Below, piece after piece: positions 19,573 through 27,914 of a stretch of DNA of 64,000 nucleotides. The stretch covers positions 62,001 to 126,000 of the forward strand of contig NZ_FUZQ01000006.1 of assembly GCF_900167525.1 (NCBI RefSeq), read 5' to 3'. This DNA is from Krasilnikoviella flava. Lineage in GTDB: Bacteria; Actinomycetota; Actinomycetes; Actinomycetales; Cellulomonadaceae. Positions within the stretch are counted from its first letter, which is position 1. Every line of letters starts with the position of its first letter. Below the pieces are notes generated by a model that saw only the letters and a program-made list of their open reading frames with translations, ran no database searches and had not been told where the DNA came from. Made by a program: the position numbers and the translations under genes.

Positions 19573-20966
19573 GCATCACCGTGCCGGCCACCGTGGCCGG
19601 GTCGCGCCCCGCCGGAGCGCTGGCCACCGCCGTGCACCTGGCGCCCCTGTTCGCGCGCCGGCGCGACGGCGACCGCCTGGCGACCGCCCTGCCGGTGGCT
19701 GCGTTCGGCGTGGTCACCGCGCTGCTGCTCGTCGTCCTGGGCGGGGCTCAGGCCTTCTTCCAGTGGGACGACGAGCTCGCCTCCACCTACGCGACCCTCG
19801 CCGTCATCGCGGTGGTGCTGCTCCTCGTGCCGCTCGCCACCGTCGGGGCGTCGGCGGCGCGGCTCGCCGCCCGCCGGCGCGACGAGCGGCTGGCATCCCT
19901 GCGCCTGCTCGGCGCGACGACCGGCACGATCACCGCCCTCACCGTCCTCGAGGCGGCCGTGACGGCGCTGCTCGGCGCCGTCCTCGGCGTCGTGCTCTAC
20001 GCGGTGCTCGCGCCGCTCGTAGGGCTGCTGCACTTCCGCGGCGAGGCGCTGGGCGCGCAGATGTGGGTGCCGTGGTGGTGGCTGCCGCTCGCCGTCCTCG
20101 GGGTCGCGCTGCTGGCCGCGGCGAGCGCCGTCGTCGGGCTGCGCGCCGTGGTCGTGACGCCGCTGGGCGTGCGGACCCGCCAGCGCCCGGGCACCGCGCA
20201 CTGGGTGCGCGTCGTGATCGCCGTCGGCGTGCTCGTCGTCGGGCTGGGGCTCATGCAGGTGCTGGGCGTCCTCGGGGAGATGGGCGGCATCGTCGCGATC
20301 GTCGGCACGCTCGCGGCGATCTTCGGCGGCATGCTGCTCGCCCTGGACGCCCTCGGGCCCTGGTTCGTGCGGGTGCGCGCCCGCCGGCAGGCGCGCAAGG
20401 CTCAGACGGTGCCGAGGCTGCTCGCCGCCCGGATGGTGCTCGAGGACCCGAAGGTCGCGTGGCGGCAGGTGAGCGGCGTGGCGATGACGAGCTTCGTCGG
20501 CGTCTTCGGCGCTGTCGGCCTGGCCATGGCGGACATGACCTCGACCGAGGGTATGGACCCGGACGAACGGTGGCTCATGCAGGACATCTCCACCGGCGTC
20601 CTGGTCACCGTCGCGGTGTCGTTCCTCATGGTCGCCTGCTCGGTGGGCATCAACCAGGCCGCCTCGACCCTCGACCGGGCCGCGGTGCACGTCTCGCTCG
20701 ACCGGCTCGGCGTGCCGCGCGCCGTGATGGCCGAGGCCTCCCGGCGCGCGGTGATGTCGGCGCTGTGGATGGTGGCGGGCGGCTCGGCGCTGTGCGCGGC
20801 CGTGCTGCTCTTCCCGCTCGTCGGGATGGCGATCTTCATCCAGCCCGTCGCGATCGTGACCGCGCTGGCCGTCTTCGCGCTGGGCTTCCTCGCCGTGCGC
20901 GGCGCCGCAGCGCTCAGCGCCCGCCTCGTGCCGGGCATCCTCGCCCGGCCCGAGCGGGCGCTCTGA
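19569..20966 (+). CDS. FtsX-like ABC permease
   Basis: A 465-residue membrane protein with predicted helices at about 45-65, 75-95, 130-155, 175-200, 215-260 and four more near the C-terminus. This duplicated FtsX arrangement is typical of MacB/BceB-like permeases. No large extracellular BceB domain is evident; a shorter loop lies around residues 320-345. It is translationally coupled to the ATPase upstream and ends 37 bp from the convergent DUF3467 gene. Substrate unknown. Confidence 0.9.
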   Translation: MSITVPATVAGSRPAGALATAVHLAPLFARRRDGDRLATALPVAAFGVVTALLLVVLGGAQAFFQWDDELASTYATLAVIAVVLLLVPLATVGASAARLAARRRDERLASLRLLGATTGTITALTVLEAAVTALLGAVLGVVLYAVLAPLVGLLHFRGEALGAQMWVPWWWLPLAVLGVALLAAASAVVGLRAVVVTPLGVRTRQRPGTAHWVRVVIAVGVLVVGLGLMQVLGVLGEMGGIVAIVGTLAAIFGGMLLALDALGPWFVRVRARRQARKAQTVPRLLAARMVLEDPKVAWRQVSGVAMTSFVGVFGAVGLAMADMTSTEGMDPDERWLMQDISTGVLVTVAVSFLMVACSVGINQAASTLDRAAVHVSLDRLGVPRAVMAEASRRAVMSALWMVAGGSALCAAVLLFPLVGMAIFIQPVAIVTALAVFALGFLAVRGAAALSARLVPGILARPERAL

Positions 20967-20975
20967 GAGCGCCGA

Positions 20976-20989
20976 TCGAGCCTGTCGAG
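20976..20989. repeat. Half-copy of the dispersed repeat
   Basis: TCGAGCCTGTCGAG, one arm of the GTTTCGACAGGCTCGA family, lies in the 36-bp gap between two convergent genes, as for the other copies. The second arm is not preserved. Confidence 0.5.
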
Positions 20990-21002
20990 CGCCGGCGGGG
21001 GC

Positions 21003-21314
21003 TCAACCGGCAGAGCCTTCGGTCTTCTGACCGGTCTCGCGCTCCCAGGCGTCGAGCTGCTGGGTGAGCGCCCGCGCCAGCTCGAACACCTGCTGCGGCG
21101 GGATCCGCACCCGCGAGACCACCCGTCCCGGCACCACCCGGCCGGTGACCGCCCCCGTGTCGGGGTCGGTCACCGGCTGGGGCGGCTTCGTGGCCGCGAC
21201 GAAGTCGATGACGAACGACGTCGACGTGTGCCACAACGACGCGAAGTCCGCCGGGACCCCTCCCTCCAGCTCGGTGGGGACGTCGATCTTGAACTTCACC
21301 TCGTTGCTCGCCAT
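21003..21314 (-). CDS. DUF3467 domain protein
   Basis: A 103-residue protein. VPADFASLWHTSTSFVIDF and the VVSRVRIPPQQVFELARAL segment are typical of DUF3467. The family is widespread in bacteria, with no assigned function. The protein has no signal peptide or membrane segment. ATG at 21312-21314. It is divergent from the galactarate dehydratase gene, with 126 bp between. No link to that pathway is implied. Confidence 0.85.
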   Translation of the reverse strand: MASNEVKFKIDVPTELEGGVPADFASLWHTSTSFVIDFVAATKPPQPVTDPDTGAVTGRVVPGRVVSRVRIPPQQVFELARALTQQLDAWERETGQKTEGSAG

Positions 21315-21378
21315 GTGCCCACTCTCGCACCGTCGGGGGGCGCGGCGCCGTCCCTGTCCGACGACGCCCGTCAGCTAC

Positions 21379-21407
21379 TAGTCAGACAACTTCACGACTT
21401 GTATGCT
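21379..21407 (+). promoter_or_regulatory. FCD-GntR operator and promoter of the galactarate dehydratase operon
   Basis: TAGTCAGACAA (21379-21389) matches the FadR/FCD consensus TNGTNNNACNA. TATGCT (21402-21407) is a good -10 box, and the operator covers the -35 region. This fits repression by the GntR protein encoded downstream in the same operon. A second site of the same form lies at 30972-30982. Confidence 0.6.
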
Positions 21408-21440
21408 CACCTTCTCCGCAGGACGACGCGAAGGAGCGCC

Positions 21441-22574
21441 ATGCCCTACCAGCCCGACGCCATCCGGTCCGTGCAGCTCTCGACGCTCACGCTGCCGCTG
21501 GCCACCGCCATCTCCGACGCCAAGGTGTTCACCGGGCGACAGAAGCCCATGACGGAGGTGGTCTTCCTCGTCGCCGAGATCACCACCGAGCAGGGGCACG
21601 CGGGCCTCGGCTTCTCGTACTCCAAGCGCGCGGGCGGCCCGGCGCAGTACGCGCACGCGAAGGAGGTCGCCGGAGCGGCGATCGGCGAGGACCCCAGCGA
21701 CATCGCCAAGCTGTACACGAAGCTGCTCTGGGCCGGGGCGTCCGTCGGCCGCTCCGGCGTCGCCACGCAGGCCCTCGCCGCGATCGACATCGCGCTCTAC
21801 GACCTCAAGGCGAAGCGCGCGGGCCTGCCGCTGGCCAAGCTGCTCGGTGCGCACCGCGACTCGGTGCGCACCTACAACACCTCCGGCGGGTTCCTGCACG
21901 CGAGCATCGACGAGGTGAAGGACCGCGCGTCGCGTTCCCTCGCCGAGGGCATCGGCGGCATCAAGATCAAGGTCGGCCTGCCGGACACCCGCACCGACCT
22001 GGCCCGCGTCGAGGCGGTGCGTGAGCACCTCGGCCCCGACGTGCCGCTCATGGTCGACGCCAACCAGCAGTGGGACCGCACCACGGCGCTGCGCATGGGC
22101 CGCCGCCTCGAGCCCTACGACCTCGTGTGGATCGAGGAGCCGCTGGACGCCTACGACGCCGAGGGCCACGCCGCCCTCGCCGCCGCGCTGGACACGCCGA
22201 TCGCCACCGGGGAGATGCTCGCCTCGGTGGCCGAGCACGAGCGGCTCATCGCCGCCCGGGCGTGCGACATCATCCAGCCCGACGCCCCGCGCGTCGGCGG
22301 CATCACGCAGTTCCTGCGCCTGCTCACCCTGGCCGACCAGGCAGGGCTGGACCTCGCGCCGCACTTCGCGATGGAGATCCACCTGCACCTGGCCGCCACC
22401 TACCCCCGCGAGCCGTGGGTGGAGCACTTCGACTGGCTCGACCCCCTGTTCGAGGAGCGGCTGGAGACGAAGGACGGCCGGATGCTCGTGCCGGAACGCC
22501 CCGGGCTCGGCGTGACGCTCACCGAGCAGGCGCGGGCCTGGACCACGGACAGCGTGCTGGTCGGGGCGCGGTGA
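21441..22574 (+). CDS. L-talarate/galactarate dehydratase (enolase superfamily)
   Basis: A 377-residue mandelate-racemase-subgroup enzyme. Catalytic lysines K175/K177 are in GIKIKVG. Metal ligands are D206 (MVDANQQW), E232 (WIEEPLDAYD) and E258 (GEMLAS). The His/Asp dyad partner H308 lies in LAPHFAMEIHLHLAA, and D281 in QPDAPRVGG. The EEPLDAYDAEGHAAL and PREPWVEHF segments closely recall the characterised Salmonella talarate/galactarate dehydratase. It should convert galactarate or talarate to 5-keto-4-deoxyglucarate, the substrate of the enzyme at 31021. ATG at 21441 follows AAGGAG. Likely co-transcribed with the GntR gene 37 bp downstream. Confidence 0.88.
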   Translation: MPYQPDAIRSVQLSTLTLPLATAISDAKVFTGRQKPMTEVVFLVAEITTEQGHAGLGFSYSKRAGGPAQYAHAKEVAGAAIGEDPSDIAKLYTKLLWAGASVGRSGVATQALAAIDIALYDLKAKRAGLPLAKLLGAHRDSVRTYNTSGGFLHASIDEVKDRASRSLAEGIGGIKIKVGLPDTRTDLARVEAVREHLGPDVPLMVDANQQWDRTTALRMGRRLEPYDLVWIEEPLDAYDAEGHAALAAALDTPIATGEMLASVAEHERLIAARACDIIQPDAPRVGGITQFLRLLTLADQAGLDLAPHFAMEIHLHLAATYPREPWVEHFDWLDPLFEERLETKDGRMLVPERPGLGVTLTEQARAWTTDSVLVGAR

Positions 22575-22611
22575 GCCCGGGCCGGGGGCCGGCGGGTGGA
22601 AGCATGGGCCC

Positions 22612-23361
22612 ATGCCCCCGACCCTGAGCGGCGCCCTGGTCGCCGCGCTGCGGGCGCGGATCGTCGACGGCGACATCGCCCCCGGCGAGAAGCTGCCCAG
22701 CGAGACCGCGCTGGCCGCCGAGCACCAGGTCAGCCGCACGGTCGTGCGCGAGGCGATCGCCCGTCTCAACCTCGAGGGCCTGGTCCACACCCGGCGCGGC
22801 AGCGGCAGCTATGCGCTGGCGCCGCCCGCCGGGCCCGACGACGCCGTGCCGGTCGCGCGCTCGCTCGAGGACCGGCTCGGCCTCGTCGACTTCCGGCTGG
22901 GCGTCGAGACACAGGCGGCCGCCCTCGCCGCGGAGCGCCGCTCGGACGCCCACCTCGACGCGCTGGCGGCCCGGCTGCGGGACCTCGACGCCGCGCACGG
23001 ACACCCGGCGACGGCGATGCAGCACGACTTCGCCTTCCACCGGCTCGTCGCCGAGGCGGCCCGGAACCGGTACCTGCTGGAGGCCCTGGACCGGCTCGGC
23101 CCGCAGATGATCGCGATGCCGCGCGGCCGGCTGGACCGGCCCGGCGGAGGCTCGGCCGGCGGAGCGGCGGACGGTGTGACCGCCCCGTCACGCTTCGCCA
23201 CCGTCGTCCACGAGCACCGCGCACTCCTCGAAGCCCTGACGGCGCAGGACCCGCTCGCCGCCGCGGCGGCGATGCGCGTGCACCTCGCCGGTTCGCGACG
23301 CCGGCTCCTCGACGAGACCGGCGCGAGGCGTGAGAACGGGTCCGGCCACTCCCTCAGGTGA
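22612..23361 (+). CDS. GntR-family regulator, FCD subfamily
   Basis: A 249-residue regulator with an N-terminal winged helix (residues about 5-70, LPSETALAAEHQVSRTVVRE) and an all-helical FCD ligand domain. The FCD metal-site residues are visible as DFAFHRLV, VVHEHRALL and MRVHLAGS. FCD-GntR proteins often sense sugar acids. Its position behind the galactarate dehydratase suggests it senses an aldarate and represses this operon, and possibly the kdgD operon, through TNGTNNNACNA sites. ATG at 22612 is the start. Confidence 0.92.
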   Translation: MPPTLSGALVAALRARIVDGDIAPGEKLPSETALAAEHQVSRTVVREAIARLNLEGLVHTRRGSGSYALAPPAGPDDAVPVARSLEDRLGLVDFRLGVETQAAALAAERRSDAHLDALAARLRDLDAAHGHPATAMQHDFAFHRLVAEAARNRYLLEALDRLGPQMIAMPRGRLDRPGGGSAGGAADGVTAPSRFATVVHEHRALLEALTAQDPLAAAAAMRVHLAGSRRRLLDETGARRENGSGHSLR

Positions 23362-23379
23362 TGCATCTTCTGAATCAAT

Positions 23380-23425
23380 CGATGCCGAACCGGTTTTAGA
23401 CAGGTATCACCGGTCTCCCTAGGCT
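23380..23425 (+). promoter_or_regulatory. LysR-type activator site and promoter of the ABC importer operon
   Basis: The 31-bp element 23380-23410 starts CGATGCC and ends with GACAGGTATCAC. It overlaps a -35 box TTAGAC (23396-23401) and is followed after an 18-bp spacer by the -10 box TAGGCT (23420-23425). The same element, with the same -35 position and spacer, occurs at 29930-29960 (minus) and 30927-30957 (plus). The start codon of the binding protein is 56 bp downstream of the -10. Confidence 0.65.
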
Positions 23426-23481
23426 GACGGACGCTCGCCCCGGTACGGGGCTGGTTCCCAAACTCATGAACGACGGAGATC

Positions 23482-24807
23482 ATGGTGAGACGATTCGCCG
23501 CCTTCGTAGGCGCCGCGGCCGTTCTGGCGCTCTCTGCGTGCTCAGGCGCGAGTGCGGCCGTGGAGGTCGAGCAGGCACCAACCGACAAGCAGACCTTGGA
23601 GATCTGGCAGCGCAAGTCACCCGGGGGCCCCTCGGACAAGATCGGCCAGGAGCTCGTCGCGGCATTCACGAAGGCGACCGGCATTCCCGCGACCATGACC
23701 TCGATCTCGGACGAGTTCGAGGTCAAGCTGCAGCAGCGTGCGGTTCAGCGCAACCTGCCCGACGTCGTCATCAACGACACGGCTCAGCTCGGCAACATGC
23801 AGACCCAGGGCCTCCTGCGCCAGATCGATCGGGATGCCATCGAGGGTGCTGACGACGTCAACGAGCGTGCCTGGGACGGCGCCCGCGCCTACGACGGCGA
23901 CTACTACGGCGTCCCGGTGACCGCCCACACGGTGGCGCTCTTCAACCGCAAGGACTGGCGGCAGAACCTCGGTCTTGACGTACCCGAGGACTGGGACTCG
24001 CTCGTGTCGATGTGGAAGGCATACGCCGACGGCGATCCCACCGGGACGGGCGAGAAGGTGGCAGGTCTCGCCCTGCCGGGCACCACCCAGCGCGGGTACA
24101 TGTCCTGGAGCACCTCGACCTACTTCTGGTCGGGCGGCGGCGAGTACTTCGAGGAGACGCCGGACGGCTACCGCTCCGCGGTCGCGACCGACGAGTCCGT
24201 GCGCGCGGCCACGTGGATCCGCGACCTCTCGTGCAAGGCCGACGTGCTGCAGCCGGGGGCCAGCAGCTATGACTCGGGGACCACCAAGGACCTCTTCAAG
24301 TCCGGCGGCGCAGGGTCGTTCCTCGTGGCTCCGTACGAGCTGGCGTCCCTCAAGGAGGCATTGGGGAGCGACCTCGAGGTGCTCACCCCGCCACCGGGTC
24401 CCGCAGGGCTCGTGACACTCGCGGAGGGCAACAACGCGTACCTGATGGCCGGCTCGGCGAACGAGACCGCGCAGGAAGAGTTCGCCGAGTTCATGATCTC
24501 CGCCCAGGGACAGGAGATCGGCATGGCCGGCGACAGGGACGGCAACATCGTCCGGCTGCCCGTCAACTCGACGGTCGACATGGCCGACACACGTGACGAT
24601 CCGGACTGGAACCTGTTCCAGAAGCTCTTCGACGAAAACGGCCGCTACGTGCCCGCCGTCCCCAACTGGAACCCGTTCCTCAACGAGTCCGCCAAGACCC
24701 TCAACGCGCTCATCAGCGACTGCTCGCTCGACGTCCGATCCGAGATGGAGAAGCTCGACGACGTCTTCACGGCCGAGCTCGCCCACCAGGAGGTGCTTGC
24801 CCCGTGA
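23482..24807 (+). CDS. Carbohydrate/acid-sugar ABC importer, substrate-binding lipoprotein
   Basis: A 441-residue family-1 solute-binding lipoprotein. The signal peptide ends in lipobox LSAC near residue 20. The body has the usual ITGIPATMTS-like domain entry, LPDVVINDTAQL, and NAYLMAGSANETAQEEFAEF near the C-terminus, as in CUT1 binding proteins. ATG at 23482 follows ACGGAGA. It overlaps the first permease by four bases and starts an operon ending in an enolase-superfamily dehydratase. Context points to uptake of a uronate, aldarate or oligouronide, but the ligand is inferred. Confidence 0.92.
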   Translation: MVRRFAAFVGAAAVLALSACSGASAAVEVEQAPTDKQTLEIWQRKSPGGPSDKIGQELVAAFTKATGIPATMTSISDEFEVKLQQRAVQRNLPDVVINDTAQLGNMQTQGLLRQIDRDAIEGADDVNERAWDGARAYDGDYYGVPVTAHTVALFNRKDWRQNLGLDVPEDWDSLVSMWKAYADGDPTGTGEKVAGLALPGTTQRGYMSWSTSTYFWSGGGEYFEETPDGYRSAVATDESVRAATWIRDLSCKADVLQPGASSYDSGTTKDLFKSGGAGSFLVAPYELASLKEALGSDLEVLTPPPGPAGLVTLAEGNNAYLMAGSANETAQEEFAEFMISAQGQEIGMAGDRDGNIVRLPVNSTVDMADTRDDPDWNLFQKLFDENGRYVPAVPNWNPFLNESAKTLNALISDCSLDVRSEMEKLDDVFTAELAHQEVLAP

Positions 24808-25745
24808 CCGTCCTGACCCGACCGGAGACCCCGCCCGCGACGCGGCCGGCGTCACCGCCGACCCGTCGGCGGACGTCACGTCGCGAGGGAAAAGTCTGGG
24901 TGCCCTGGCTCTTCCTCGCCCCGGCGCTCGTGCTCTTCCTGTACTTCAAGTTCATCCCGATGGGTCAGGCCGTCGTGATGAGCTTCCAGGACGTCCAGCC
25001 CTACCTGGGCAACTCGTGGGTGGGCACGGCGAACTACAGGGACCTGTTCGCGACCGACGAGTTCGTCGCGGCCCTGTGGCACACCGCGGTCATCGCCGTC
25101 TTCCAGATCACCGGGGCCCTTGTGCTCGGGTTCGCGCTCGCTCTCCTGCTCGAGGGTCAGGCACGCCGGCTGTGGTTCGTCCGCTCCGCGGCGTTCCTAC
25201 CCGTCGTGGTGCCGGTCGCGGTGATCGCCGAGCTGTGGCGCATCATCTACTACCCGACCGAGGACGGGATCGCCAACCAGATCATCGGCGTCTTCCTCAT
25301 GGAGCCGTCCCAGTGGATCAACTCGCCGGACTCGTCGCTGCTCTCGGTGATCCTCGTCGGGATCTGGCGGGACGCCCCCTACAACATGATCATCATCATC
25401 GCCGGTCTGGTCAGCGTCGATCGCTCGCTCTACGAGGCGTCGTCGCTCGACGGGGCCGGGTGGGTGCGTCGAGTGCGGTACGTGACGCTCCCCGCTCTGC
25501 GGCCCGTCATGGTGATCCTTCTGACCCTGGCTGCCATCCGCGCCATGCGGATCTTCACGGAGGTGTTCCTGTTGACCAACGGCGGGCCGAACGGCTCGAG
25601 CGAGGTGCTGATGACGCTCGTGTACCAGCTCGGGTTCGCGCGCAACGAGCTCGGCGTGGCCGCCGCGGGCTCGGTCGTCCTGCTCGTGGCGACGATCGTC
25701 CTGACGCTCGCCGTGCGGGTCGGCTCGAAGAGGAGGAACGCATGA
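24804..25745 (+). CDS. ABC importer permease, MalF type
   Basis: A 313-residue permease with six predicted helices. The cytoplasmic EAA loop is YEASSLDGAGWVRRVRYVTLP-like, at about residues 205-225, and docks the ATPase. The first helix is WLFLAPALVLFLYF. Its GTG start overlaps the binding-protein stop (GTGA at 24804-24807). It pairs with the second permease. No ATPase gene is in the operon; actinobacterial CUT1 systems often share one multi-purpose MsiK-like ATPase encoded elsewhere. Confidence 0.93.
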   Translation: MTVLTRPETPPATRPASPPTRRRTSRREGKVWVPWLFLAPALVLFLYFKFIPMGQAVVMSFQDVQPYLGNSWVGTANYRDLFATDEFVAALWHTAVIAVFQITGALVLGFALALLLEGQARRLWFVRSAAFLPVVVPVAVIAELWRIIYYPTEDGIANQIIGVFLMEPSQWINSPDSSLLSVILVGIWRDAPYNMIIIIAGLVSVDRSLYEASSLDGAGWVRRVRYVTLPALRPVMVILLTLAAIRAMRIFTEVFLLTNGGPNGSSEVLMTLVYQLGFARNELGVAAAGSVVLLVATIVLTLAVRVGSKRRNA

Positions 25746-26608
25746 ACCGCAACCTCGACACCGCGCTCGGGCTCGGGTCGCAGAACCCGGTCTGGCTCAG
25801 GGCGCTCACGGCGCTCGCCTGTGCCGTCGTCGTCCTGCTCTTCGCCGGCCCGCTGGTCGCTCTGCTGGTCGGCGCGTTCTCCGGGTCGCACGACCCGTCG
25901 CACCTCTCGCTGTTCCCGACCGACCTCACGCTCGAGAACTGGAGAGCTGCGCTGGACCGCAACGTGCTGCGGTACCTCGCCAACTCCCTGATCGTCGTCG
26001 GGATCGGGCTCCTGCTCCAGATGGCGGTGTCGGTGCTCGCGGCCTACTCGTTGGCCCGCAAGAAGTTCCGTGGCGCGGGGATCGTTCTCCTCCTGATCAT
26101 GGCGACGATGATGCTGCCCGAGGAGATCCTGGCGATCCCGCTCACCATCGTCCTGTCGGACCTCCCGCTGCTGCACCTCAACATCACGGACTCGCTTCCG
26201 GGGATGATCGTGCCGCTCGTCGCCTGGGGATTCGGGATCATCGTGATGGTCGAGTTCATGAAGGAGGTTCCGCGCGAGCTCGAAGAGGCGGCCCGTCTCG
26301 ACGGGGCGGGCGAGTTCCGGGTGTTCTGGTCGGTGGTGCTCCCGGCGGTGACACCTGCCCTGGGGGTCATCGGGGTGTTCGGCTTCACCATGATCTGGGA
26401 CCAGTACATGCTGCCGCTGCTGGTCGCTTCCGACCCGGAGAACTACACGCTCCCGCTGGCGTTGCGCAGCCTGCGGGCCGACCCGGAAGTGGGCATCGGC
26501 ATCGTGCTGGTCGCCGCGACGCTGGCCATGCTGCCGTCGATCCTCGCCTTCCTCGGGTTCCAGCGTTCCTTCATGCGCGGTATCTCCTCGGGGGCGATCA
26601 AGGGATGA
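25742..26608 (+). CDS. ABC importer permease, MalG type
   Basis: A 288-residue permease. The EAA loop is EEAARLDGAGEFRVFWSVVLP-like, near residues 180-200, and there are six hydrophobic segments. The start ATG at 25742 overlaps the upstream permease stop by four bases, and its own stop overlaps the next gene's ATG (26605-26608). This tight chain of ATGA/GTGA overlaps shows a single, co-translated operon of SBP, two permeases and a dehydratase. Confidence 0.93.
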   Translation: MNRNLDTALGLGSQNPVWLRALTALACAVVVLLFAGPLVALLVGAFSGSHDPSHLSLFPTDLTLENWRAALDRNVLRYLANSLIVVGIGLLLQMAVSVLAAYSLARKKFRGAGIVLLLIMATMMLPEEILAIPLTIVLSDLPLLHLNITDSLPGMIVPLVAWGFGIIVMVEFMKEVPRELEEAARLDGAGEFRVFWSVVLPAVTPALGVIGVFGFTMIWDQYMLPLLVASDPENYTLPLALRSLRADPEVGIGIVLVAATLAMLPSILAFLGFQRSFMRGISSGAIKG

Positions 26609-27849
26609 CGATCATCGACAGCCGTATCACCGACCTGCAGGTCTACCCGCTCGCGTTCTCCGACCCGCCCCTGCTCAATGCTGCGGGCGTGCACGAGCCG
26701 CTGGCTCTGCGCACCCTCGTCCGGCTGCAGGCCGGCGACGTCGTGGCCTGGGGAGAGGGCCGCGGGGACGCGCTGCCGGCGGACGTCGTTCCCGCCCTGT
26801 GCGAGGCCGTGCTCGGCCTCGACGTGTTCGCGACGTCGCGGATCGAGGCCGCCGTCGACACGGTCCTGCGCCGGCTGCGCCCGGACCTCGGAGCACAGGC
26901 GCGGCTGGTGACGTTCGCGCCGATCGAGGTCGCGGCCCTCGACGCCCAGGGAAAGCTGCTCGAGCGGCCCGTGAGCGAGCTGCTCGGCGGTGCGCTCCGG
27001 GACCGCGTCGACTACAGCGCCTACCTCTTCTTCAAGTGGGCCGGGCACCTGGACGGCGAGCCGGACGAATGGGGCGAGGCGATGGACCCGGACGGGATCG
27101 TCGCGCAGGCGAAGCTGCTCGTCGACCGCTACGGGTTCCGGTCGTTCAAGCTCAAGGCGGGTGCGCTGCACCCCGACATCGAGGTGGAGTCGCTGCGTGC
27201 GCTCGCGGAGGCGTTCCCCGGCATGCCGCTGCGCATCGACCCCAACGGGGCGTGGACGCACCAGACCGCGCTCGAGGTGGCACACCGGACCGACGGCCTG
27301 CTCGAGTATCTCGAGGACCCGGTGCTGGGCATCGACGGGATGAGCAGGATCCACGCGGAGACCGGGGTGCCCCTCGCGACGAACATGTGCGTGGTGGAGA
27401 CGGCCCACCTGCGACCCGCCGTCCGGGCGGACGCCGTGCAGGTGCTGCTCAGCGACCACCACTACTGGGGCGGGCTACGCCGTACCAAGGAGCTCGCCGC
27501 CATCTGCGAGGCGATGGACATCGGGGTGTCGATGCACTCCAACTCCCACCTGGGCATCTCCCTCGCGGCGATGACCCACGTCGCGGCGGCGATCCCCAAC
27601 CTCAGCCACGCCTGCGACACCCACTTCCCCTGGAACCGTGCGGACGACGTGGTCACCGAAGGTGGGATCGAGATCGTGGACGGTGCGGTCACGGTGCCGA
27701 CCGGCCCGGGACTGGGCGTCGAGGTCAACCTGGACCGGGTGGCCGAGCTCCACGAGCGGTACGTCGAGTCCGGGCACCGCACGCGCGACGACGGGGGCTA
27801 CATGCGCCGGTGGGACCCGACGTTCACGGACGCGCGCCCGCGGTACTGA
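26605..27849 (+). CDS. Glucarate-dehydratase-like enolase-superfamily enzyme
   Basis: A 414-residue enzyme with the glucarate dehydratase active-site layout: K182/K184 in FKLKAG, D212/N214 in RIDPNGAW, E237 in EYLEDPV, N260 in ATNMCVV, D284 in LLSDHHYWGG and H311 in SMHSNSHLGISLA. The dyad and ligands are complete, so it should be active. It differs from the canonical glucarate dehydratase at 33626 in its N-terminal specificity loops and C-terminal tail. Coupling to an importer suggests it acts on the imported acid sugar or its derivative. Substrate could be glucarate, galactarate, a lactone or another aldonate. Confidence 0.88.
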   Translation: MTIIDSRITDLQVYPLAFSDPPLLNAAGVHEPLALRTLVRLQAGDVVAWGEGRGDALPADVVPALCEAVLGLDVFATSRIEAAVDTVLRRLRPDLGAQARLVTFAPIEVAALDAQGKLLERPVSELLGGALRDRVDYSAYLFFKWAGHLDGEPDEWGEAMDPDGIVAQAKLLVDRYGFRSFKLKAGALHPDIEVESLRALAEAFPGMPLRIDPNGAWTHQTALEVAHRTDGLLEYLEDPVLGIDGMSRIHAETGVPLATNMCVVETAHLRPAVRADAVQVLLSDHHYWGGLRRTKELAAICEAMDIGVSMHSNSHLGISLAAMTHVAAAIPNLSHACDTHFPWNRADDVVTEGGIEIVDGAVTVPTGPGLGVEVNLDRVAELHERYVESGHRTRDDGGYMRRWDPTFTDARPRY

Positions 27850-27862
27850 CGGGTCGTCGTGC

Positions 27863-27905
27863 GCGAAGGCCCCGCCCGGCCGTCATCTCCGGGCGGGGCC
27901 TTCGC
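27863..27905. terminator. Bidirectional terminator hairpin
   Basis: Perfect 17-bp stem: GCGAAGGCCCCGCCCGG (27863-27879) pairs with CCGGGCGGGGCCTTCGC (27889-27905) around a nine-base loop. It lies exactly between the convergent dehydratase and the barrel-like protein gene. Confidence 0.85.
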
Positions 27906-27914
27906 CGTGCCGGG

